Below, in pieces: positions 18,696 to 28,386 of a DNA stretch of 64,000 bases (position 1 is the first letter of the stretch; each line of letters begins with the position of its first letter). The translations under genes and the position numbers were made by a program. The stretch spans positions 62,001-126,000 of the forward strand of contig CALHRZ010000006.1 of the NCBI GenBank assembly GCA_938038445.1. Direction: 5' to 3'. Source of the stretch: an uncultured bacterium (lineage in GTDB: Bacteria > Verrucomicrobiota > Kiritimatiellia > CAIKKV01). Below the pieces are notes generated by a model. The model did no database searches. It was given only the letters and a program-made list of their open reading frames with translations, and had not been told where the DNA came from.

Positions 18696-20123
18696 ATGAA
18701 ATTGTGCGTTGACGTCAAAAGTTTTCCGCAGGAAATCGCTATGGAGCTCTACTCGGAACCTCGAACGTCCCAAGCTCGCGACCTCTTCAACAAGGGGTTC
18801 GCCGCACTGGAACGGGGCAATCTGGACTACGCAATCGACATGCTGACGGAAGCCCTCCGCCAGGAACCCCATTGCCTTCAAATCCGCAAGTTTCTCCGAG
18901 CCGCCGAAATCAAAAAATTCCGCTCCCTCCCCTTGGCCAAACGTTTGGCCTCTCTGGTCAACGCGGTCCCCCTTTACCTTCGCACCCTCCTCAATCTGCA
19001 GCGCGGACGCGCCGAAGAAGCTTTCCTGACGGCCGAAGCCCTCCTCCGCATCAATCCCCTCCATAACCATTTTCTGATGCTTTATGCCCATGCGGCGGAA
19101 ACGGCCGGCTACGCCGAAGCCGCCATTCAAACGCTCGCCATGGTTCGCGAATATCGTCCTAAGGATCTTTTAATGATCGAACGGCTCGGCCAACTCCAGA
19201 TGAAAGCCGGCCAGGCCCGTCAAGCACGGGAAGTTTTCGAATTCCTCGCCGAGCAGAAGCCCAACGACGGTCGCATTCTTAAAGAACTCAAAGATGCCAT
19301 GGCGCTCGATAGCATGATGAAAGACGGCTGGACCCAAGCGTCCGCCCAACCCGAAGGCTTCCGCAAGGTGATCCGCGACGAAAAAGAAGCCGTCCTTCTC
19401 GAAAAACGAGACAAGGCGGTTCAAACGACCGACGATACCGCGGTTCTGATCGAAGATACTCTGCGAAAGATTCAAGCCGAACCCGCCAATCTCAACTACC
19501 GTCGTGCCTTGGCCAATCTCTATGCTCAAAGCAAAGAGTTCGACAAAGCCATCGAAACCCTCGAAGAAGCCCGGAAAGTCGCGGGCGGCCGAGACCCCCA
19601 AGTGGATGCCGCCATCACCAACATCCGGCTCGCGAAATTCGATTATGCGATCGAACAGTCCCGCGCGGCCGGTAAGATGGAAGACGCCCAAAACCTCGAA
19701 ACCCAACGCGAAGCGTTTCGGTTCGAAAGCCTCCGGGATCGCGTCGCACGCTACCCCAATGACCTCGGACTTCATTTCGAATACGGAATGGCGCTCTTCG
19801 AACGCAAGCAGTGGAATGACGCAATCCGGGAATTTCAGATCGCCCAGCGAAACCCCGCTGAACACGTCCGCGCCCTCTTCTACCTCGGTCTCTGCTTCAA
19901 AGAGAAAAAACAGTGGGATCTGGCCGCCGAACAAATCGCCGCGGCGCTGGCCGAAACGCCCACAATGTCCGACGCTCGAAAAGAGATGATGTACGAGCTG
20001 GCGCTTGTCTATGAAGCCCTCGGCCGGCACGACAAGGCGCTGGAACTCTTCAAAGACATCTATCAGGTCGATATCGGTTTCAAGGACGTCTCCCAACGCA
20101 TCGAAAAAGGGTACAATTCGTGA
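18696..20123 (+). CDS. Tetratricopeptide repeat protein
   Basis: Repeated TPR patterns (RDLFNKGFAALERGNLDYAIDMLTEALRQEP; RRALANLYAQSKEFDKAIETLEEARKV). Start 18696 or 18741. Confidence 0.85.
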   Translation: MKLCVDVKSFPQEIAMELYSEPRTSQARDLFNKGFAALERGNLDYAIDMLTEALRQEPHCLQIRKFLRAAEIKKFRSLPLAKRLASLVNAVPLYLRTLLNLQRGRAEEAFLTAEALLRINPLHNHFLMLYAHAAETAGYAEAAIQTLAMVREYRPKDLLMIERLGQLQMKAGQARQAREVFEFLAEQKPNDGRILKELKDAMALDSMMKDGWTQASAQPEGFRKVIRDEKEAVLLEKRDKAVQTTDDTAVLIEDTLRKIQAEPANLNYRRALANLYAQSKEFDKAIETLEEARKVAGGRDPQVDAAITNIRLAKFDYAIEQSRAAGKMEDAQNLETQREAFRFESLRDRVARYPNDLGLHFEYGMALFERKQWNDAIREFQIAQRNPAEHVRALFYLGLCFKEKKQWDLAAEQIAAALAETPTMSDARKEMMYELALVYEALGRHDKALELFKDIYQVDIGFKDVSQRIEKGYNS

Positions 20124-21376
20124 ACCGCACGGTCTCGCTGCTCGTCATCGGCGCCGGCGGCCGTGGAACGGGTTACGCCGCATTCGCCAAAGCTCACGCC
20201 GATCGTGCTCGAGTCGTCGGCGTCGCCGAACCCCGCCCCTTCTACCGCGAACGCCTCGCCCGTGAGCATGACATCCCCCGCTCCCACGTCTTTGCGGACT
20301 GGAAGGAAGCGGCCGAAAAACCCCGTTTCGCAGACGCCGTCCTGATCTGCACCCAGGACGCGATGCATGCGGAACCCGCAATCGCCTTCGCCGAGAAGGG
20401 GTACGCCATCCTCCTGGAAAAGCCGATGGCCCCCAATCCAACCGATTGCCGCCGCATCACGGAGGCCGTCCTGCGCGCCGGCATCCTCTTTGCCGTCTGC
20501 CACGTCATGCGTTATACCGCCTTTACCCGCCGGCTCCGCGAAGTACTCGATGCGGGAACCATCGGCGACCTTGTCAGCGTTCAATTGCTGGAACCAGTGG
20601 GTTATTGGCATCAAGCCCACTCCTTCGTCCGAGGCGCTTGGCGAAACTCCCTCGAGTCCTCCCCCATGCTGCTCGCCAAATCGTGCCATGATCTCGACTG
20701 GCTCCGCCATATCTTCGGCGTCCCTTGCCGGAAGGTCTCCTCGTTCGGTTCCCTCTTCCACTTCCGCCCCGAAAACCGACCCCACGGTGCCGCCGACCGC
20801 TGCCTCGATTGCGCCGTCGAGTCTCATTGCCCCTATTCCGCCCTTAAAATTTACCTCGGCCGACTGGCACGCGGCCATACCGGCTGGCCCGTCAACGTCG
20901 TCGCTCCGGAACCCACCGAATCCTCCCTCCGCGAAGCCCTTCGCACCGGACCTTATGGGCGTTGCGTCTATGCCTGCGACAACGATGTGGTGGACCATCA
21001 AGTCGTCGCCCTGGAATTCGAAGGCCGCCGTTCGGCCGTTTTCACCATGACCGCTTTCACCCAGGCACGCCATCGCCAGGTCCGCCTGTTCGGCACGCGC
21101 GGTGAAATCACCGGCGACGGCGAAACAATCCGGATTTTCGATTTTTTGAGCGATTCGTTCCAAACAATCGAAACAACCAAAGCCGATGGATCCATTCTCG
21201 GCGGCCATGGCGGAGGTGACTACGGGCTGATGGACGCCTTTATACGAGCCGTCGCCGAACAGAACCGTTCTCCCATCCTTTCAGGACCCGAAGAAACGCT
21301 GGAATCCCACCTCATCGTCTTCGCAGCGGAGAAGGCGCGGCTCGAAAAGCGGGTCGTCACGCCCGCCGAAGTCTGA
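20120..21376 (+). CDS. Gfo/Idh/MocA family oxidoreductase with internal Cys cluster
   Basis: VSLLVIGAGGRGTGYAAFA, ILLEKPMAPNPTDC, DRCLDCAVESHCPYSALKIY; GTG start overlapping the TGA of the TPR gene. Confidence 0.9.
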   Translation: MNRTVSLLVIGAGGRGTGYAAFAKAHADRARVVGVAEPRPFYRERLAREHDIPRSHVFADWKEAAEKPRFADAVLICTQDAMHAEPAIAFAEKGYAILLEKPMAPNPTDCRRITEAVLRAGILFAVCHVMRYTAFTRRLREVLDAGTIGDLVSVQLLEPVGYWHQAHSFVRGAWRNSLESSPMLLAKSCHDLDWLRHIFGVPCRKVSSFGSLFHFRPENRPHGAADRCLDCAVESHCPYSALKIYLGRLARGHTGWPVNVVAPEPTESSLREALRTGPYGRCVYACDNDVVDHQVVALEFEGRRSAVFTMTAFTQARHRQVRLFGTRGEITGDGETIRIFDFLSDSFQTIETTKADGSILGGHGGGDYGLMDAFIRAVAEQNRSPILSGPEETLESHLIVFAAEKARLEKRVVTPAEV

Positions 21377-21398
21377 TACTTGCGGGAGAAATTCCCTC

Positions 21399-22568
21399 AT
21401 GGCGGCCGATCCAATCGCCCTACTGGCTGAACTCGTGGCATGCCCTTCCCCCAACCCACGGGGCACCGCTCCCACGCCCGATCGCCCCGGAGAGGAACCC
21501 CTCCTCCAGTGGCTCGAGCGCTTTTTTCAGCCTCTCGGCGGTATTGCTCATCGCCAGGAGGTCTTTCCAGGCCGCTGCAACCTGCTGGTTCACTTTCCCT
21601 CTCGAAAGGCTGGACCGGCCCTTCTGCTCACCGCCCATGCCGATACCCTTCCCGCCGATGGCATGACCATCCCCCCCTTCGAACCCGTCTTGAGAAACGG
21701 TCGCCTCTATGGGCGAGGAAGTAGTGACCCGAAAGGAGGAATGGCCGCGATGATCGCCGCCCTTGCGGACTTCCTAACCGAACGAAAACAATTCGACCGT
21801 CCGGTCGCGTTCGCCGCAACCTGCAATGAGGAAGCCGGTGCCGATGGGGCCCGCCTCCTTGCGAAAACCTACGGCCATTCCTTCTGGGGCGCCATCGTGG
21901 CCGAACCGACCCAACTCCATATTGTCAACCGCCACAAGGGTGCGCTTCGATACCGCATCGAAGTACAAGGCGTCGCGGCTCATTCTTCCGAGCCGGAAAA
22001 AGGGACCAGTGCCTTGAACGCCGCCGCAAGGCTCCTTCTCGATCTCGAAGGCCCGTACCGCGAATCCCTTTCCGCAATGCCTCATCCGCTCTTGGGCGCT
22101 GCCCGCGTTTCCGTCGGCATCCTCCAGGGAGGAACGCAGGTCAATGTCGTGCCGGATCGGGCCTTTCTCGATGTGGATCGCCGTACCTTGCCCGGAGAGA
22201 AAGAACCCTCGGTGCGGATGGAACTGGAAGAGCGGATCGCCCGCTTCGCCCAAACCGCAGATCCACGATTGCGGTTCGCCATTCGCTTGATCGAACAATA
22301 TCCACCCCTCCAAACGGACCCCACGGCACCCGTCGCCCGGTTGATGGCCGAAGCCTGCCGCAGCGCCTTCGGTTCCGCAGAATTTGAAACGGCAGCTTAT
22401 GGAACCGATGGCGGCGTGTTGTCCGAATCCGGCATCCCAGCAGTCGTTTTCGGACCCGGTTCCATCCGCCAGGCTCATACGGCGGACGAATGGATCGAGG
22501 TCGCCGAGGTTCGCCGCGCTGTAATTGCCTATCACTCCCTTCTGGATCTCTGGACGAAAATGCCTTAA
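21399..22568 (+). CDS. M20 family metallopeptidase (ArgE/DapE-like deacylase)
   Basis: LLLTAHADTLPA, GRGSSDPKGGMAAMIAAL, FAATCNEEAGADGARLL, AYGTDGGVLSESGIPAVVFGPGS. Confidence 0.92.
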   Translation: MAADPIALLAELVACPSPNPRGTAPTPDRPGEEPLLQWLERFFQPLGGIAHRQEVFPGRCNLLVHFPSRKAGPALLLTAHADTLPADGMTIPPFEPVLRNGRLYGRGSSDPKGGMAAMIAALADFLTERKQFDRPVAFAATCNEEAGADGARLLAKTYGHSFWGAIVAEPTQLHIVNRHKGALRYRIEVQGVAAHSSEPEKGTSALNAAARLLLDLEGPYRESLSAMPHPLLGAARVSVGILQGGTQVNVVPDRAFLDVDRRTLPGEKEPSVRMELEERIARFAQTADPRLRFAIRLIEQYPPLQTDPTAPVARLMAEACRSAFGSAEFETAAYGTDGGVLSESGIPAVVFGPGSIRQAHTADEWIEVAEVRRAVIAYHSLLDLWTKMP

Positions 22569-22577
22569 AATAGGTTC

Positions 22578-23141
22578 ATGATCGAAGTGACGGTTTTCAA
22601 CCTCTCGCTCACAAAAACGGGCTTTCTCCTTCTGCTGAAACCGAATGAAGGCCCGGCCCATCGTCTCCTTCCCATTCTAATCGGCGTGCCGGAAGCCCAG
22701 TCCATTGCGCTCGCGCTCGCCGGAAAACCCACCCCGCGTCCCATGACCCATGACCTCATGAAACGGCTGCTCGAGCAGCTCGATGTCCGCCTTCACCGCG
22801 TGGAGATTACCCGAATGGAGGAACATACCTTTTTCGCCCGCCTACTGCTTCATCGCGATTCGGGAGAGAAATGGGAGGTGGACGCCCGGCCGAGCGATGC
22901 GATCGCCCTTGCGCTCCGCTGCCAAGCCCCCATCTGGGTCGCGCAAGAAGTTTTCGAAAAAAACGCGATCGTTGTGGAGATGGAAGTCGCCGAACCGGCC
23001 AAGGCGAAACGAGAACCAAAACCCCCTCCACCCGATCCCCGCCGTCAGTTGGAAGAAGAAATGAAACGGGCCATTCAGGAAGAACGTTACGAGGATGCGG
23101 CGCGCATCCGCGATCAACTCAAACAACTCGATCACCATTAG
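22578..23141 (+). CDS. Bifunctional nuclease domain (DUF151) protein with C-terminal UVR motif
   Basis: LPILIGVPEAQSIALAL, RPMTHDLMKRLLEQL, VDARPSDAIALALR; C-terminal RRQLEEEMKRAIQEERYEDAARIRDQLKQL. Confidence 0.93.
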   Translation: MIEVTVFNLSLTKTGFLLLLKPNEGPAHRLLPILIGVPEAQSIALALAGKPTPRPMTHDLMKRLLEQLDVRLHRVEITRMEEHTFFARLLLHRDSGEKWEVDARPSDAIALALRCQAPIWVAQEVFEKNAIVVEMEVAEPAKAKREPKPPPPDPRRQLEEEMKRAIQEERYEDAARIRDQLKQLDHH

Positions 23142-23239
23142 CGCGTCCGGTTTTTCGCACGACGGGTCTTGACAAAACGGTCCGGTTTTTCCACGATAAA
23201 CAAGCATCCATAACAAGGGTCAGAAAGGGAGGGTTCGAA

Positions 23240-23494
23240 ATGGCACGGGGGGTATCAGGCAATCAGGAGCGGGAACTGATCAGCGAGCAGATTCAGATCG
23301 AGCGTAAGGTGTTTTCCTTCTCACTTCGGGAAAATCCTCGCGGTCGCTTTCTGCGGATCACGGAAGATGTCGGCGGACGGCGCGATACGATCATCATCCC
23401 TTCCACTGGCCTTCCCCAGGTTGTGGCACTGCTGAATCGGGTAGTCGAGGCGGACGAGGAGGCCGGTCCTCCCCTCATCGCTCCGGAATCTTGA
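23240..23494 (+). CDS. PUR-alpha-like (DUF3276) nucleic-acid-binding protein
   Basis: IERKVFSFSLRENPRGRFLRITEDVGGRRDTIIIPSTGLPQVVALLNRVV; ATG 23240 within the longer 22871..23494 ORF. Confidence 0.85.
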   Translation: MARGVSGNQERELISEQIQIERKVFSFSLRENPRGRFLRITEDVGGRRDTIIIPSTGLPQVVALLNRVVEADEEAGPPLIAPES

Positions 23495-23603
23495 TCGGCC
23501 CGGGCTGATAAGGTTTCAAAGGCGCGGAACGCGTCGGTCCTGAAGCGCATCCCGCCGTTAGTGCCCATATCAGCAGAAAAATCCCCCATAGAAATCGCCG
23601 CAT
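23475..23603 (-). CDS. Tiny 42-aa putative lipoprotein
   Basis: MRRFLWGIFLLIWALTAGC(lipobox)ASGPTRSAPLKPYQPGPIKIPER; starts 17 nt downstream of the tpx stop on the same strand. Confidence 0.65.
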   Translation of the reverse strand: MRRFLWGIFLLIWALTAGCASGPTRSAPLKPYQPGPIKIPER

Positions 23604-23619
23604 CGTTCCCCTTCGTTCT

Positions 23620-24132
23620 TTACGCCTTCCTTTGCCGAAGAACACGGAGAACGGCCTCATAATTGGGCTCTTGCGTGATTTCCGGAACCAACTGGGCGTG
23701 CTGGACAATATGGTCAGCATCCAAAATCCATACCGCCCTCGCCAGAAGGCCGCGCAACGGCCCCCCCTCTATTCGAACCCCATATCGTAAGCCGAATTCA
23801 GGCGCGCGGAAGGCCGATAAGGTCAGAATGCGATCCAACTGCTCCACATCGCAAAACCGCTTTTGGGCAAACGGAAGATCCACCGAAACATTGATCAACC
23901 GAACATTCGAGAACGCCGCAATTTCCCGGTTGAACCGGCGGGCGGATGCAGCGCAAACCCCCGTATCAAGGCTCGGCACCACACTCAAGACCTTCCACTC
24001 CCCTCGAAACGCCGCCAAAGAAACTTCTTCCAACCCCGCATTCGTCAACTCGAAATCGGGAGCCTTTGTCCCTTCAACCGGAAAATCTCCTCCTAAAGGA
24101 ATAGGGACCCCTTTAAACAAAACCGTCCGCAT
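23620..24132 (-). CDS. tpx: Thiol peroxidase
   Basis: TKAPDFELTNAGLEEVSL, SVVPSLDTGVCAASARRFN, INVSVDLPFAQKRFC. Confidence 0.93.
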   Translation of the reverse strand: MRTVLFKGVPIPLGGDFPVEGTKAPDFELTNAGLEEVSLAAFRGEWKVLSVVPSLDTGVCAASARRFNREIAAFSNVRLINVSVDLPFAQKRFCDVEQLDRILTLSAFRAPEFGLRYGVRIEGGPLRGLLARAVWILDADHIVQHAQLVPEITQEPNYEAVLRVLRQRKA

Positions 24133-24149
24133 AACAACTCCCTTTTTGC

Positions 24150-25142
24150 TCAGTGTACCACAACAGCCCGGCCCGTTTCCAGAGATTCTACCGCCGCCGC
24201 CAAAACTTTCTGCGCCGCAAGGCCGTCCGCACCGCTCCCGTCAATCTGATCCGGCAGAACACCGGCGGCCACCTGTTCGAGAAACGTATGAATCCGATTC
24301 CGAAACGTGTCCTCGAAATCCCGCATGCCCCCGAACACGGGATTCGTGAAAACCGTCTTTTCCGGATTTCCCGCTGGATACAACGTGACCTCACGCCACA
24401 TGTCTTCCAGAACAAAACGACCCTTCGTTCCGGCCGCTTCCACACGCTCCATCGGATGGCCCCGTTCGATATCGTAGCTCCCTGTAAGGGTCCCTATCGC
24501 GCCGCTCTGAAACTGCATCAGAAATTGGGCCGTGCTCCAAATCGTTCGTCCCGGAGCCCGGGTGGCAAAGCATTGGACCCTTTCAATGTCGCCAAAAAAA
24601 TAACGCAGGATGTCCACCGTGTGGGGATTGAGCGCCTTAATCATGAAATACGGCGAACTTTCGTTGGGATTCTTGATCCACATGCCGACATTCATGAATA
24701 AGGGATGTCCGATCCGACCCTCCTCAACCCACCGTTTTGCAAGACGCGCCGCAGGGGTAAACCGATGGTTGAAATTGATGCCCAAACAGCGGCCCGTTTC
24801 CCGGGCCGCCGCAACCATTGCCTCGGCTTCTTCAATCCGATTGCTGATCGGCTTCTCGCACAAAACATGGGCGCCTGCCTTCAGTGCCTGAATCGTCGGC
24901 TCGGCATGGTCGCTCCCATACTCGATACCTCCCGTCGCCACGCTGCACACATCGGGTCGGATCGTTCGAAGCATTTCCTCTGCATCATAAAAAGCGGGGA
25001 CGTTCAGCGCTTTTGCCGCCGTGTCCGCCCGTTCCCGAATCCGATCGCAGACCGCAACCAATTCCGCCAGCGAGTCCTCCCGGTAAATACGGGCATGCCG
25101 ATTCCCGATCGGTCCCATGCCAATGACCGCTACCCTAAGCAT
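24150..25142 (-). CDS. Gfo/Idh/MocA family oxidoreductase
   Basis: MLRVAVIGMGPIGNRHARIYRED, AHVLCEKPISNRIEEAEAMV, NPHTVDILRYFFGDI. Confidence 0.9.
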   Translation of the reverse strand: MLRVAVIGMGPIGNRHARIYREDSLAELVAVCDRIRERADTAAKALNVPAFYDAEEMLRTIRPDVCSVATGGIEYGSDHAEPTIQALKAGAHVLCEKPISNRIEEAEAMVAAARETGRCLGINFNHRFTPAARLAKRWVEEGRIGHPLFMNVGMWIKNPNESSPYFMIKALNPHTVDILRYFFGDIERVQCFATRAPGRTIWSTAQFLMQFQSGAIGTLTGSYDIERGHPMERVEAAGTKGRFVLEDMWREVTLYPAGNPEKTVFTNPVFGGMRDFEDTFRNRIHTFLEQVAAGVLPDQIDGSGADGLAAQKVLAAAVESLETGRAVVVH

Positions 25143-25906
25143 CCTCTCCTCTCCGCGCTCATTTCCGCCCCATTCGGGCATTCGTAGCCATACTGCCGCA
25201 TCGCCGGTTCAAAAAAGTCGAACCACGTGTTGCCGGAATCGCTCTTCCAACGCCCGACCGTATCCGGGCGAACGGGAATGCGTACAAGCGGAATCCCGAG
25301 AAAATCCTCGATCCGTTTCAACGTCCGTTCCTGATCCAGCACAAAATCCTCAAACCGGACCTCGATCCAGTGGCGCGGCTTCGGGGTGGCCTGCACCAAA
25401 TCATACTGGTACTTCCAGGAGATCGCCCGCCGCAAACGAAGATCATCCGTTTCCGGATAGGCGATTCCCCACCGCCGCAGATCATCCGTAATATGCCCCC
25501 CCACAATGCAGTCCCGGGGATTCCGAATCCAAAAAATGTATCGGATGTCCGGAAAGATCCGCCGAATCCAAGGAAATACCAGCGTCGTTTCGGGAATTTT
25601 CCATCCCCGCCATGGAGCGTCACTCTCCAAAACCGTCCGAAGATACGTGTGGATCAAATCGCAAAAACGGGCAGGAATCGGGGTCGCTTCCAAAGCGGAA
25701 AAATCCCATTCGAGCGCTCCGTTCCACCGGACATGAGGGGCCAGTTCAAGACAGGCGTCATACATCGGCTGCGGCGGCAGCAAATCCCCCGACTCATTGA
25801 GCGGAGTACCCATAAATACCCCGCTGGCCGAAAGCGTGTGAGAAATGGCGCGCGTGCCGGAGTGGCCGCGACCGATGATCGTGACCAGAAACGGATTGTG
25901 TTTCAC
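25130..25906 (-). CDS. Sulfotransferase family protein
   Basis: 5'-PSB-like LVTIIGRGHSGTRAISHTL; 3'-PB-like FWIRNPRDCIVGGHITDD. GTG start at 25906 overlaps the preceding TGA. Confidence 0.82.
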   Translation of the reverse strand: MKHNPFLVTIIGRGHSGTRAISHTLSASGVFMGTPLNESGDLLPPQPMYDACLELAPHVRWNGALEWDFSALEATPIPARFCDLIHTYLRTVLESDAPWRGWKIPETTLVFPWIRRIFPDIRYIFWIRNPRDCIVGGHITDDLRRWGIAYPETDDLRLRRAISWKYQYDLVQATPKPRHWIEVRFEDFVLDQERTLKRIEDFLGIPLVRIPVRPDTVGRWKSDSGNTWFDFFEPAMRQYGYECPNGAEMSAERRGCLG

Positions 25907-27309
25907 AGCGTCTTTTGCCCCCGTTGCGTCTGGAGCTCCTGTTGAAGCGCTTTCGCCGCCCCCACGGACCCTATGTGCAGTGTGTCGTAGGCCTGCTGCG
26001 CGCTTTGGAACGGGCCGCAACCTTTGTTGTGCCAATCGAGATTGGTATAGATCGGATTCCGACGCCCGGTTTCTTTTTCCCGCCGCGCAATCCAAGAATT
26101 CATCCGGTTTTCCAAAAAGGCGACCACCTCTTTTTCCTCTTCCGCCAGATTCCGGTTCTCTTCGGGATCGCGAATCAGATCGTACAATTCCACCGCAGGC
26201 TTGAAATGAAAATCAGGCTCTAACGCCCGGATCAACTTCCATTGGGGAGTCCGCCAGCCGTGTTTGCGCATCCAGGTGCATTCCGTAATGTAAAACTCGG
26301 CCTGATTTTCAAACGCCTCCCCCCGCATCAGTGGAACCAAACTGCGCCCATCAAATCGAAGGGAGGTTCGAATCCCCATGATCTCCAGAATCGTCGGCAT
26401 CATATCTTTCATTAATACCGTCTCCCCGTGCCGCCGACCGGCCGGCACAACTCCAGGCTGGACCAAGATTAGCGGAATGCGCAGCGTGCAGTCGTAAAGG
26501 CCATGATGGTCAAAATAGCAGTCGTGATCGTAGAGGGTTTCGCCGTGATCGGAATTGATGACCACCAGCGTATCGTCCTCAAGACCCAGGTCGGCAATCG
26601 CCGTCAACAGGTTCTGAATGCATGCATCCATGTAGGCAACCGCACCGTCATACTGGGCAATGATGTAATCCTTGTCCGTACATCCCGGGGGAAACCACGA
26701 AGCAAAGTAATCTGCAAACGGTTTGAAGGCATACACCGGATCGAGGGATCGGTTGTTCTTGTCGAACTCATCGTCCCCGTAAAAAATCCGCTCATACGGT
26801 CGAGGCGGCAGGTAAGGCGAATGGGGATCCATATGCCGTAGAAAGAGGAAAAAAGGCTTCCCTTCCCCCGCCAGCCGTTTCAGTTCCGGTAGAGTGACGG
26901 CGTTCAGATTCTCCGCCTTCGGACTCCGCCCCTTCTCCCATGAACCCCAGCCTTCGTAATCAATGTATTTCTGGAATCCCCGGGACGCCGGATTGCCGCT
27001 GAATCCCACGCAGGTCGTCGCATAGCCTTCCTGTCCCAACACCTCAGCCAGCGTGGTCACATGAGACCCGAGCCCCCCCTTGTGCCGCAGCGCCACAACG
27101 TCCGTCCCGAAGCAGTCCATCCCCGTGAACATCGTCGCGTACCCCGGCGTGGTGGGGATCGATGGGCTAAACACGTTCTCAAAGACCGTCCCCCTTGCCG
27201 CATAACGATCGATGTAGGGGGTGGTCAGGCGGGAATAACCATAGAGGCTCATGTGGTCCGCCCGCAGGCTGTCAATGCCAAAGAGGATCAGGTTGGGTTT
27301 TCTCTTCAT
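25903..27309 (-). CDS. Sulfatase-like alkaline-phosphatase-superfamily hydrolase
   Basis: MKRKPNLILFGIDSLRADHMSLYGYSRLTTPYIDR, PTTPGYATMFTGMD, VVINSDHGETLYDH. Thr replaces the Cys/Ser of CxPxR. Confidence 0.9.
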   Translation of the reverse strand: MKRKPNLILFGIDSLRADHMSLYGYSRLTTPYIDRYAARGTVFENVFSPSIPTTPGYATMFTGMDCFGTDVVALRHKGGLGSHVTTLAEVLGQEGYATTCVGFSGNPASRGFQKYIDYEGWGSWEKGRSPKAENLNAVTLPELKRLAGEGKPFFLFLRHMDPHSPYLPPRPYERIFYGDDEFDKNNRSLDPVYAFKPFADYFASWFPPGCTDKDYIIAQYDGAVAYMDACIQNLLTAIADLGLEDDTLVVINSDHGETLYDHDCYFDHHGLYDCTLRIPLILVQPGVVPAGRRHGETVLMKDMMPTILEIMGIRTSLRFDGRSLVPLMRGEAFENQAEFYITECTWMRKHGWRTPQWKLIRALEPDFHFKPAVELYDLIRDPEENRNLAEEEKEVVAFLENRMNSWIARREKETGRRNPIYTNLDWHNKGCGPFQSAQQAYDTLHIGSVGAAKALQQELQTQRGQKTL

Positions 27310-27311
27310 AA

Positions 27312-28385
27312 TTAGGCTCCGTTTTGTGGGTTGGTTTCCGTCAAAAGGACTCGTCGTCCCGTTTCCGCCGATTCGTAACAAGCCAGAGTCATGCGAAGGA
27401 CTGCGGATCCCTCTTCGGCACTCGCGAGAGCCGGCCGTTGACCGTGCAAAAATTCGGCCAGGGGCTTCGCCAGCCCTGCAATGCGTTCCCCGTGATGACG
27501 AACGCCTCGACGAACTTCCACCGTCCAATGCGGATCGCCTTCACGAATCCACCGGAGCGATACACTTCCCTTCATGCGAGGGGTCGCAGCGCTCACCAGA
27601 TCGCCATACTGCTGCACGATCACACCCCGCTCACAAACAAACTCGGTGGTCAGTTCCCCGGCGGGCGCAACGAAGGTGCAGGAAACCTCCGCCAACCGCC
27701 CGTCATCATACCGGAACAGAACAATCCCGTTGTCGTTCCGAATCGCAGGACTCCGAATCGTGGACAGTTCGGCGTAAATACTCGCCGGCTGCCCAAGCAT
27801 CCAATAAATGAAATCTATCGGGTGCGCCGCATCATCCGCAAACAGATCGCGGTTCAGTTCGGGTCGAAGATGCCAGGAGGTCTCAAACCCGGGCCATCGG
27901 TGGGCATTGAGGCAATGGCGGCGACGCACGAGGTAGACCCGCCCCAGTGTCCCTTCTTCCAAGAGCGCCTTCATGCGAAGATTTTGCGGGTCTGCCCGCA
28001 TCTGCCAGACCAACGTGAACGGTACGCCCCCCCGGCGAACGGCCGTCACAATCCGATCCGCTTGTTCCATCGTCAAGGCAAGAGGCTTCTGGAGCAGAAT
28101 CGGCTTGCCCGCCGCTGCCGCCTCTTCCACCAACTCCGCATGGAAGACCGTTTCGGAAGCGATCAGAACGGCTTCCACCTCCGGAAAACGAAGGGCCTCG
28201 GCAGCCGAGCCCACGGTCGCCAGCCCCCAGGGTTGGGCAAATGATCGGGCCCGCTCCCCCTCTCGATCCCAGACCACGCGGGGAATCACTCCCAAAGCGG
28301 GGTTTCGAATCCAACTCTCGCAATAGGCGCGGGCATGGGAATGCGCACATCCAAGCACCGCCAAGCCAACGCGATGACGCCTCAT
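27312..28385 (-). CDS. Gfo/Idh/MocA family oxidoreductase
   Basis: VGLAVLGCAHSHARAYCESW, AGKPILLQKPLALTMEQAD, DDAAHPIDFIYWMLGQPASIYAEL. Confidence 0.9.
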   Translation of the reverse strand: MRRHRVGLAVLGCAHSHARAYCESWIRNPALGVIPRVVWDREGERARSFAQPWGLATVGSAAEALRFPEVEAVLIASETVFHAELVEEAAAAGKPILLQKPLALTMEQADRIVTAVRRGGVPFTLVWQMRADPQNLRMKALLEEGTLGRVYLVRRRHCLNAHRWPGFETSWHLRPELNRDLFADDAAHPIDFIYWMLGQPASIYAELSTIRSPAIRNDNGIVLFRYDDGRLAEVSCTFVAPAGELTTEFVCERGVIVQQYGDLVSAATPRMKGSVSLRWIREGDPHWTVEVRRGVRHHGERIAGLAKPLAEFLHGQRPALASAEEGSAVLRMTLACYESAETGRRVLLTETNPQNGA

Positions 28386-28386
28386 G

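Noticed and set aside
20063-21208. 381-aa minus-strand ORF opposite a Gfo/Idh/MocA gene
   Set aside because: No family motifs; the sense strand is unambiguous.
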